A stretch of DNA of 64,000 nt from a virus. Below, piece after piece: positions 41,961 through 48,506 of this stretch. The DNA lies in IMG/VR virus record IMGVR_UViG_3300050821_009856, positions 1 through 64,000 of that record. The stretch is one strand, 5' to 3'. The notes under the pieces are model-generated. The model was given only the letters and a program-made list of their open reading frames with translations. It had not been told where the DNA came from and did no database searches. Both the position numbers and the translations under genes were made by a program. The first letter of the stretch is position 1; each line of letters opens with the position of its first letter.

Positions 41961-42225
41961 CCAGCTGTCACCTTTCTCTGGATGCACCCTCAACAAGGCT
42001 TGGCTGGACTCCGAGATTCGCCAGGAGGTCGCTGACGCCATCGTCCGCCTCAATGGCGCGGCTGCTCGATGGGCCAGGGCCACGCCCCAGAACTACTGGG
42101 AGGCAGAGCAAGAGTTCCTGAAGTTCTGGATCGACCTGGAGGGTGTCATGATTGGCTTCACCGATACCTACGTGCCGCCTGAGCCCCCTAGCCCTGCTCC
42201 TTGGCCGCGTCCACTTTCAGCTTGA
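41953..42225 (+). CDS. Hypothetical protein (90 residues)
   Basis: A helical protein with many Trp and Phe residues (WLDSEIRQEVADAIVRLN, then YWEAEQEFLKFWIDLE) and a Pro-rich end. It overlaps the upstream gene by eight bases. No family recognised. Confidence 0.5.
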   Translation: MSDQLSPFSGCTLNKAWLDSEIRQEVADAIVRLNGAAARWARATPQNYWEAEQEFLKFWIDLEGVMIGFTDTYVPPEPPSPAPWPRPLSA

Positions 42226-42284
42226 CGATCTGCTCTCGGTAGCGCTATGTTGATGCCGAACGCTTTACCGGGAGAAAAACTCGA

Positions 42285-42608
42285 ATGGATGCTTTGACTG
42301 CCGTAGCGATTGCCCTGGCCATTGATCCCGCCGTCGGGGCCTTAGTCGAGCCTGCTTTTGAGGATGTCGAAGCCCAGGAATTGCTCGACGCCTCGCAGCG
42401 TGAGGCCAAGGCCGAGGAGGAACGCCGGAATGCCGCCAAGCGGGCCCACCACAAGCAGGTTCGAGCCCGGCGTCGGAAGCAGCAGCGGCGTGAGGCCAAG
42501 AGCTTGGGCCACAAGCTCGGCCAGAACTCGCGGAAGTGTAAGTTCTGCGGCAACAAGCGCCTGACCATCCTGGAGACGAGCTTGCGGTGCCCGGGGAAGC
42601 CGTCGTGA
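42285..42608 (+). CDS. Basic helical protein with C-terminal zinc knuckle
   Basis: 107 residues. The N-terminus is hydrophobic and then acidic. The middle is a strongly basic helix (AEEERRNAAKRAHHKQVRARRRKQQRR), and the end has CKFCGNK...LRCPGK, a possible zinc site. This suggests nucleic-acid binding. The start is ATG 42285 with GGGAG in the leader; GCGCTATGTT, a weak relative of the promoter motif, lies about 40 bases upstream. Confidence 0.5.
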   Translation: MDALTAVAIALAIDPAVGALVEPAFEDVEAQELLDASQREAKAEEERRNAAKRAHHKQVRARRRKQQRREAKSLGHKLGQNSRKCKFCGNKRLTILETSLRCPGKPS

Positions 42609-42811
42609 AGTGGCTCTTGCTCCTGCTGGCACTGGCCGGCTGCGACTACGAGGGCCGGGCTGTCCGCGACCTCCGCTACTACCGTGACACCCGAACCGGT
42701 ATGTGCTACGCCGCGGCGTACGTGAACGTCGCCGGTGACGCGTCGGTCGCCCTGACCTGGGTGCCTTGCGAGAAGGTGCCGACGAGCCTCCTGCAGGACG
42801 TCAGCCAATGA
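42605..42811 (+). CDS. Small lipoprotein
   Basis: 68 residues from GTG 42605, overlapping the upstream stop. The signal peptide VKWLLLLLALAGC ends in a clear lipobox (LAGC), with lipidation at Cys13. The mature part has a Cys pair near 38 and 59 and several Tyr. A role in superinfection immunity or cell-envelope modification is typical for such phage proteins but not proven here. Confidence 0.65.
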   Translation: MKWLLLLLALAGCDYEGRAVRDLRYYRDTRTGMCYAAAYVNVAGDASVALTWVPCEKVPTSLLQDVSQ

Positions 42812-43278
42812 AAGTCATCATCATGCGGGGCGGTCCCGGGAGCGGGAAGAGCACCCTGGCTAGGAAGCTCGCCTCTGAGTTGGAGGCTCAGGGCTACAAG
42901 GCTCGGTGCTTCTCTGCCGACTTTTACTTCGAGAAAGCTGGCGTGTACCAGTTTGATCGGAACTTGCTCGGGAAGGCCCATGCGGCTTGCCTAAAGGGGT
43001 TTGCCCAGGACCTGGTGTTCTGCTACCAATGGCCGAACAAGGACGTCCTCATTGTAGACAACACGAACACCACTGAGGCCGAGGTTGCCCCGTACGCCCG
43101 GTTGGCTCAAGCCTTTGGAGCTGAACTGGAGATCGTTACCGCCGATTGCGACCAGGCTACCGCCTTCGCCCGGCAGACCCACGGCGTCCCGGAGAAGAAC
43201 CACAAGTCGATGGCCGAGAGAATGCAGCGATCTCGGCTCCCCAAGGAGTGGCCGCAGCGGTCGGTGAAGACGTCATGA
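42808..43278 (+). CDS. P-loop nucleotide/polynucleotide-kinase-like protein
   Basis: 156 residues from ATG 42808 (ATGA overlap). Walker A is GGPGSGKST (residues 8-16), followed by an AAA_33-type kinase layout: FSADFYF, DVLIVDNTNTT with the Walker B-like Asp, and a lid region with RQTHGVPEK. The substrate is unknown; phage relatives phosphorylate RNA/DNA ends or nucleotides. Confidence 0.7.
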   Translation: MKVIIMRGGPGSGKSTLARKLASELEAQGYKARCFSADFYFEKAGVYQFDRNLLGKAHAACLKGFAQDLVFCYQWPNKDVLIVDNTNTTEAEVAPYARLAQAFGAELEIVTADCDQATAFARQTHGVPEKNHKSMAERMQRSRLPKEWPQRSVKTS

Positions 43279-43439
43279 GCTACAGCGGCAGCATCAGACT
43301 CTGGAGCCTTGCTGACCAGGTCGTCGGCGCCGCTCGCCGCTTCAAGACGGATCAGCGGCGAGCTAATGCTCGGGCCAAGTTCTTGGACACCAAAGAAATC
43401 GAACGAGACTCGACGCCGACGTACAAGAAGAAGTCATGA
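43275..43439 (+). CDS. Small basic protein
   Basis: 54 residues, overlapping the upstream stop and the next start. The sequence is basic and helical (IRLWSLADQVVGAARRFKTDQRRANARAKFL) ending KKKS. No family recognised. Confidence 0.5.
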   Translation: MSYSGSIRLWSLADQVVGAARRFKTDQRRANARAKFLDTKEIERDSTPTYKKKS

Positions 43440-43585
43440 GGCCATTCACTCGCGGTCAGGCTGCCCTGGAGCTGCTGATTTGGGCGCTCTTCCTTGGCGG
43501 CTCAGCCGTCGCGACACCGGCAGTGAACTGGTTGGGGATCCGAGGGGCTATCGTCTGGATCCAGAGAGAACTGGAGACACCGTGA
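43436..43585 (+). CDS. Small membrane protein
   Basis: 49 residues. A single hydrophobic stretch (LELLIWALFLGGSAVATPAVNW) spans the middle, so it is probably a one-pass membrane protein; it could be a small holin or another envelope peptide. It overlaps both neighbours by four bases and one base. Confidence 0.5.
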   Translation: MRPFTRGQAALELLIWALFLGGSAVATPAVNWLGIRGAIVWIQRELETP

Positions 43586-44127
43586 TGAAGAAAATCTTAC
43601 TGTGGCCGAATCCCAAGCTGAAGCTCGTGAGTGTCGGCGTTGACGTCGAAGAGACCAACCGAGACCCCGAGGCCATCAAGTCTTTGCGGACCCTGGCTGA
43701 GGAGATGGCCGGCATCATGGGCACCCACGGTGGCGTCGGTCTGGCCGCCATTCAGATCGATGTACCCATTCGGGTGCTGACGACCCTCGTGGACGGCATC
43801 CCGCGGGTCTTCGTGAATCCGGTCCTGGTCGCCAAGGACGGTGAGACCGAGTTGATGCGAGAGGGCTGCCTGTCCGTGCCTGACTACTACGACCGGGTCC
43901 GACGTTATCCGACCGTCACGGTGGAGCACAACCAGCTTCTGCCGGACAAGCTCATCGGCCGGGAGACCTACAAGGCCCATGGGTTACTGGCCCAGGTGCT
44001 GCAGCATGAATTGGAGCACCTTGACGGACGCCTCTTCATTGACTCACTGTCTCCCGCGAAACGCCAAAACATTCGGGGAGATCTTCTGAAGAAACGCCTT
44101 GCAGGGCTTCTTCGAGACTACCGGTGA
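43585..44127 (+). CDS. def: Peptide deformylase
   Basis: 180 residues from ATG 43585. All three deformylase motifs are intact: GVGLAAIQ (50-57), EGCLS (93-97, Cys95 metal ligand) and HELEHLDG (His141, Glu142, His145). The enzyme removes the formyl group from new proteins. It has typical bacterial length rather than the short phage type that lacks the C-terminal tail. With the possible peptidyl-tRNA hydrolase at 45537 and tRNA-Asn, it suggests support of translation late in infection. Confidence 0.93.
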   Translation: MKKILLWPNPKLKLVSVGVDVEETNRDPEAIKSLRTLAEEMAGIMGTHGGVGLAAIQIDVPIRVLTTLVDGIPRVFVNPVLVAKDGETELMREGCLSVPDYYDRVRRYPTVTVEHNQLLPDKLIGRETYKAHGLLAQVLQHELEHLDGRLFIDSLSPAKRQNIRGDLLKKRLAGLLRDYR

Positions 44128-44576
44128 GCGAGCCACGGTGGTTTGAAGAGCTTCAAGCAGAGGTCAGCGGCATTCGCATCCGCTGTGGGTACCACGGCCT
44201 GGACCGCAGCTGCGTCTACAACAGCAGGATGCAGGTACACTTTCAGCCCGTGGTTGAGATGCCCGCTTGGGTCACCGAGTACCTGGAAAACATCATAATC
44301 CCACTCCATCGAAATTGGCCCGCGACCGACCACATAATGGCTGCCCTGGCCTGTCAGGTTGCCCAAGAGATGGCGAGACTTGAGCACGCGGGCGCGATTT
44401 ACAGGACGGATGGTGGTGGCTGGAATGATCCTCGTTGGTCTGGGAATCACAAGGACCGATGGGCCAAACCGAATCGTACGGCCGAGCTTGAGCAGAGCCT
44501 GAAGCTCGTTGAGGCTCAGCGAGACGCCAATGCCGCCCGCGTTAAAAATCTCGAAGCGAGATTCGAGAAGCTATAG
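44124..44576 (+). CDS. Hypothetical protein with the same coiled-coil tag
   Basis: 150 residues, overlapping the deformylase stop. The N-terminal 115 residues have no known family (WFEELQAEVSGIRIRCGYH ... EYLENIIIPLH). The last 32 residues repeat the coiled coil found at the end of the 13720-14073 protein. The stop codon is part of a CTATAGT promoter element. Confidence 0.6.
   Translation: MSEPRWFEELQAEVSGIRIRCGYHGLDRSCVYNSRMQVHFQPVVEMPAWVTEYLENIIIPLHRNWPATDHIMAALACQVAQEMARLEHAGAIYRTDGGGWNDPRWSGNHKDRWAKPNRTAELEQSLKLVEAQRDANAARVKNLEARFEKL
44481..44570 (+). repeat. 90-bp direct repeat, copy 2 (coiled-coil tag)
   Basis: Gap-free match to 13981-14070; the two copies encode nearly identical C-terminal coiled coils in unrelated proteins. 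Confidence 0.85.
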
Positions 44577-44577
44577 T
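44572..44577 (+). promoter_or_regulatory. AGCTATAGT promoter element
   Basis: TATAGT overlaps the stop codon of the upstream gene. The ATG at 44596 follows after an 18-base leader with AAGGAG. Confidence 0.5.
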
Positions 44578-44595
44578 TCTGCCAAGGAGAAGCAC

Positions 44596-44874
44596 ATGCC
44601 CAACTACGCCCCTGAAGTGGTGGTTTCGAAGTCCACCGTTGACCCCACCAAGATGGACCACGCTTTCAGCGAGAAGGTCCCGGCCTGGGTGGACGGCTAC
44701 ATCAAGGCCGTCATTGCTCGAAACTTCCAGATCAGTCAGGACCTCGACAACCGCCAGTTGAACCAGGTCCTTCAGACTGCCACCAAGGAACTGAATCAGG
44801 TCCTGGAGAACCTGGTCAACAGCGGCCTCGTGTTCCGGTCTGGCAATTCCGACTTCAAGTCTGCTGGCGAATAG
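44596..44874 (+). CDS. Hypothetical protein (92 residues)
   Basis: A helical soluble protein from ATG 44596, chosen for the AAGGAG 8 bases upstream. Segments resemble a small helical bundle (AWVDGYIKAVIARNFQ, then QVLQTATKELNQVLENLV). The gene ends just before a further CGCTATTAC element. No family recognised. Confidence 0.5.
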   Translation: MPNYAPEVVVSKSTVDPTKMDHAFSEKVPAWVDGYIKAVIARNFQISQDLDNRQLNQVLQTATKELNQVLENLVNSGLVFRSGNSDFKSAGE

Positions 44875-44911
44875 CCGCTATTACCAATCGAACCCAAACC
44901 CGAGGAACACA

Positions 44912-45355
44912 ATGCTCAAGTCCATCATCGCAGCCATCATTCTCACTGGAGCGGTAGCCACTGCGGCGACCGTCACCGTCACCAGCACAAAGGTGACCAC
45001 CGTCAAGACTACCAAGCAGAAGGCCGTGGACGCTGGAGTGCCTGACGCTGGCATGTCTGAAGTGGGGGCGAACCGAGCCGCGGTTCGAAAGGATCTGGCG
45101 GATCAACTCGACCAGTCTGCCGTACAGATGTCGAGCGACCTCGGTGTCGATGTCCGGGTCAAGAAGCTCTACTGGGCTGGAGCAGCTCACCCCACCACGG
45201 GGTGCATTGCCGTCTTCTCTGTCGGCAAGACCAAGGAGGTCGCCTTCTTCCTCTACTACAAGGGCGGCGCCTTCAATCGGATCGAAGAGGATTTCGTCAC
45301 TGAAGATCAGCTTGATGCCGACGGCGTCGAGGTCCCTACCGAGGTTCAGAAGTAA
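44912..45355 (+). CDS. Exported hypothetical protein
   Basis: 147 residues with an N-terminal signal-like stretch (MLKSIIAAIILTGAVATAA, probable cleavage after the Ala-rich end). The mature part is charged and helical, followed by a beta region (LYWAGAAHPTTGCIAVFSVGK). Expected in the envelope or periplasm. A CCGCTATTAC element at 44877-44884 and GAGG upstream may drive it. Confidence 0.5.
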   Translation: MLKSIIAAIILTGAVATAATVTVTSTKVTTVKTTKQKAVDAGVPDAGMSEVGANRAAVRKDLADQLDQSAVQMSSDLGVDVRVKKLYWAGAAHPTTGCIAVFSVGKTKEVAFFLYYKGGAFNRIEEDFVTEDQLDADGVEVPTEVQK

Positions 45356-45540
45356 TGAAGACAGTGTACGTAGAACTCATCAAGAACAACAGGGGGCAGA
45401 TTGTCGATGCTGCCCCCATTCTTCTCGGCAAGGTCGTCCGCGGCGTCAAGGACGGTGTTGAACGCGGGTACGTCCAGATCATCAATGGCCACGCCGTTCA
45501 GTACTTCGACGACTCCGAGATTCGGGTCTTCCACGTATGA
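45355..45540 (+). CDS. Hypothetical protein (61 residues)
   Basis: Starts in the upstream stop (TAATG) and overlaps the next gene by four bases. It is beta-rich (KTVYVELIKNNRGQIVDAAP ... YVQIINGHAVQYFDD). No family recognised. Confidence 0.5.
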   Translation: MKTVYVELIKNNRGQIVDAAPILLGKVVRGVKDGVERGYVQIINGHAVQYFDDSEIRVFHV

Positions 45541-45950
45541 ACCCCAACACCACCAGGCTGTATGTTGTAGTTCGTAAGGAGCTTGGTGACCGCCAGTTTG
45601 TGGCCCACTTTGGCCATGCTGCACGGGAGGCTTTCTTTGCTCCGCCGGTGACGAATGCTCTGCCTGTAGCTCCGAGCGAGGATGAAGCGATCGTTGTCCT
45701 CAGGGCCAGCAAGAAGCAGATGGAAGACCTTAGGGTCAACCTGATTGCTGCAGGAATTGCCGTGAAGGCTTGCGTTGAGATTCATGGACCGATGGCTGGC
45801 AGTACGCCATCCCTTGGATTCGCCATCTCCGAATACCAGCGCTCCGTAGTGGATCCGCTGGTCAAGGATCTGAAGTCGTGGGAGCCGCCTGCAGCGGCGA
45901 TTGCCGAAGAGGAGTTTCCTCCAGCTGCGGGCTCGGGTTGTAGAGCTTGA
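45537..45950 (+). CDS. PTH2-like protein (possible peptidyl-tRNA hydrolase II)
   Basis: 137 residues. It follows the PTH2 pattern: an initial strand RLYVVVRKEL, then FVAHFGHAAREAFF (the HA helix), a middle segment DEAIVVLRASKKQMEDL, and IAVKACVEIHGP near the C-terminus. The usual GRT loop is not clear, so the enzyme activity is uncertain. It is the last gene of the rightward unit. With peptide deformylase and a tRNA it would fit a translation-maintenance theme. Confidence 0.5.
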   Translation: MNPNTTRLYVVVRKELGDRQFVAHFGHAAREAFFAPPVTNALPVAPSEDEAIVVLRASKKQMEDLRVNLIAAGIAVKACVEIHGPMAGSTPSLGFAISEYQRSVVDPLVKDLKSWEPPAAAIAEEEFPPAAGSGCRA

Positions 45951-46001
45951 GCGGCTCCTTGAATACGAGAAGGATCGCTATATCGACGATTGTATCGACG
46001 A
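45951..46001. other. Convergent junction of right and late units
   Basis: About 50 bases between convergent gene ends. No strong terminator hairpin is evident. It contains a tandem repeat TATCGACGAT twice, 12 bases apart (about 45975-45996), and CGCTATATC, a relative of the promoter core. Confidence 0.35.
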
Positions 46002-48503
46002 TTAGCCGATGACCTGATAGTTCCAGGTGTAGAGCGTGCCGTCGACCGGAGCGTTTTTGGTTTCTACGGTGAAGCTACCGGCGGCGGCACTAGCCCACCA
46101 CTGAAGCCCTGCAGCATTGCTGTTGGTCGGCGTCAGCAGGACGACTGGGGTAGACGCAAAAGCGCCGCGGTTTGCAGCGAAGGTAACAACCCCGAGCGCA
46201 CCTGCTCCTGACCCAGTACCTGTCGTGATGCTGACGGTTCCGCGGACGTCAGTGTTCCCAGCTCCTGGAGTTAGGGTTGGCCCGGAGCCTACGTTGGCGC
46301 CAGCGGTTAGTGTAGGGGCGTCACCAGCTTGGAGGCTTTCGCGGAAGGATACCAAGCGGTCACCGATCGCCAAGTCACCATTAGGGGCGATCGAACCTGC
46401 CGGAGCCCCGTACGGATAGGGGCCGAAGTGATTCATGGTCTCGCCAAGCTCACTCGGCAGGAGACCTCCGGAGAGACGGATGAAGGTTAGTCCGTAGTAG
46501 TCCACGTAGCTGCCAGCAATGGGCTGGCCGGCGCTCAAGAATAGCTCGACTGTATCGGAAGCCTCGGCTACGCCAACGATGTAGAAGACCTCCCACTCCC
46601 AGTCGTTGTTGTCCGAGGTTACCCGACTGCTGTCTTGTTGGATCCCGCCAGTGACCTGTTCGAGAATGATGTTGTTGGTGGAGCCGACAAGGCTCGGTTT
46701 GGTCCAAGCTCCGGCGATCATGATTTCGCCAGCGGCTACGGTGCCGACGTTGCTATAAACGATCACCGTGCCGTGATTGCCTGCACCATCTGGATTGAGG
46801 ACGCGGATGGCCCGGTTGCCGCCGAATGGATCTGGGTGTCCGGTCGTTGTGGTAGTGCTACCAAGGCTTACCCAGTCGCTTGGATTCTTACTGGCGAGGT
46901 TCTGCGATTTGACTGCCGAAGGGGCGTTGAGTCTACGCGCTGCATCGCTGCTAGCGAAGATGCGGCCGTTATAGAAGCCCACGGCGTTTTGGGCAGATAG
47001 GGTCTGGAACTGTCCCTGACCGCCGTTACTTGCGATGTAGGTACATGGCCCAGTTACGGTGGCGCAGTTAATAACCTGGACGAGGTTACTCATGTATGGA
47101 AGAGCTGTTGGAACCTGCCCGTAGCCTTTGAACCCGTCGATGTAAACGTCCACGTCAGGAGAGTCCGCGGTGGCGCAGTTCTCCAGAATGGAGTAGCCGG
47201 CGATGGAGCCGATCGACATGTGGACGCCAGGGCCGATTGGAATGGTACCGTCGCTTTCTGTGGTCCAGTCTCGGATCTGAATCTGCCAGGCCGAGCCAGC
47301 ATAGTAGGCAATGCCGCCGCCGAACCCATAGCAGTGCTCAATGGCCATGAGTCCAGCCGGTTGAGTGACTCCCGGCGAACTAGAGGTCAGGAGTACAGCC
47401 ATTCGCTCTGGCTGTCTGACCCTATTCGGGAACTGCCAGAGGACGTGGCCGACACCGCTTGGGACCGTGGCGAAGCTTAGCTGGTGAAGGCTGGTGTTGA
47501 TGGCCGTGACTTGGTGCTTGGTCGCGTAGTCTGTGTCGAAGACGACCCAGTCGCCAACCATGTAGTTAGATTCCGCGCCGGCCACACCCATCGTGACGTG
47601 CCCGGGAGTACCAGGTGAGTCAGTACAAACATCGCCTACACCATTGCCGGGGATCCGGTTGATGGTCAGACCTGTCGTGACGCCCGTGTTCGAGTCGAGG
47701 CCGACGAATCCATTGACCGAGTCGATGCTCGTCACGGTGTGGGCGTTACCAGCTACAGTGACGTTCGTTCCTACTCCAAAGTTGGCTGTGTCGGCTGGGT
47801 AGTGAAGGGTAGCAACGTGGGTACTTGCGTTGAAGACATCGATGAGGCCACCTACGTACGGTCCATGGTTTGGATCCGAGTAGTAGTTAGGCGTGAACTC
47901 GCAGTGCCGGAAGTACATCCAGAACGAGTAGCCACTGATGACGGCCGGCGAGGCAACGCCGCTGAAGGTATTGCTAGAGAAAGCGCAGTGGTCGAACTCC
48001 AAGTGGCTGCAGGCGTGGGTAGCATCGCCTCCAGGGTTGCCATTGCCGTCGCAGCCGATCTCCGTGCGGTCCTGGAAGATGAGGTTGCGGAATGTGAACC
48101 CAGCACCTGATGTCCCAGCCAGACGCAGCGCCGGCATCCCGTTGTTGACTAGCGAGTTGGTTACGGCTAGTCCACCGTTAGTACCAGCCTCCCCGCCCAC
48201 ACCTACAAACTCGGTGCCCCCAAAAGGAAGAGAGTTCAGCCAGTACGGAGAGCCGGTGTAGAGAGCCGAATCATTGGTCAACCACAGGCCATGAATGCCG
48301 TCTGGGTGGAGGTTTGTGTTGTCTGCGATGTAGAGCCTGGCTTTGACCGGGATGGCTGCCATTGCCACGAGGGCGCCGTAGACTGTCGCATAGGCGTTGC
48401 TCCAGTCCAGTCCTGAGTTGTTGTCGTTCCCCTTTGGATGGACGTATCGTTCAACGAAGGAGCTGGTGTAGATGTTCGGGTTATGGATGTAGCTTGTCGG
48501 CAT
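46002..48503 (-). CDS. Beta-helix tail fibre/spike protein A
   Basis: 833 residues. The N-terminal part includes FVERYVHPKGNDNNSGLDWSNAYATVYGAL, the start of a right-handed parallel beta-helix as in pectate-lyase-like phage spikes. It continues through repeating short strands and Asn/Gly turns. The central part has LTINRIPGNGVGD and other loops, and the C-terminal 100 residues (GTVSITTGTGSGAGALGVVTF ... WNYQVIG) form a compact trimer-type end. It is a diverged tandem copy of the upstream gene. Spikes of this type bind or cut host surface polysaccharides. Confidence 0.75.
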   Translation of the reverse strand: MPTSYIHNPNIYTSSFVERYVHPKGNDNNSGLDWSNAYATVYGALVAMAAIPVKARLYIADNTNLHPDGIHGLWLTNDSALYTGSPYWLNSLPFGGTEFVGVGGEAGTNGGLAVTNSLVNNGMPALRLAGTSGAGFTFRNLIFQDRTEIGCDGNGNPGGDATHACSHLEFDHCAFSSNTFSGVASPAVISGYSFWMYFRHCEFTPNYYSDPNHGPYVGGLIDVFNASTHVATLHYPADTANFGVGTNVTVAGNAHTVTSIDSVNGFVGLDSNTGVTTGLTINRIPGNGVGDVCTDSPGTPGHVTMGVAGAESNYMVGDWVVFDTDYATKHQVTAINTSLHQLSFATVPSGVGHVLWQFPNRVRQPERMAVLLTSSSPGVTQPAGLMAIEHCYGFGGGIAYYAGSAWQIQIRDWTTESDGTIPIGPGVHMSIGSIAGYSILENCATADSPDVDVYIDGFKGYGQVPTALPYMSNLVQVINCATVTGPCTYIASNGGQGQFQTLSAQNAVGFYNGRIFASSDAARRLNAPSAVKSQNLASKNPSDWVSLGSTTTTTGHPDPFGGNRAIRVLNPDGAGNHGTVIVYSNVGTVAAGEIMIAGAWTKPSLVGSTNNIILEQVTGGIQQDSSRVTSDNNDWEWEVFYIVGVAEASDTVELFLSAGQPIAGSYVDYYGLTFIRLSGGLLPSELGETMNHFGPYPYGAPAGSIAPNGDLAIGDRLVSFRESLQAGDAPTLTAGANVGSGPTLTPGAGNTDVRGTVSITTGTGSGAGALGVVTFAANRGAFASTPVVLLTPTNSNAAGLQWWASAAAGSFTVETKNAPVDGTLYTWNYQVIG

Positions 48504-48506
48504 GGC

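Noticed and set aside
45951-46001. Terminator between the convergent units
   Set aside because: No stem of useful length with a T run could be found; only a short tandem repeat is present.
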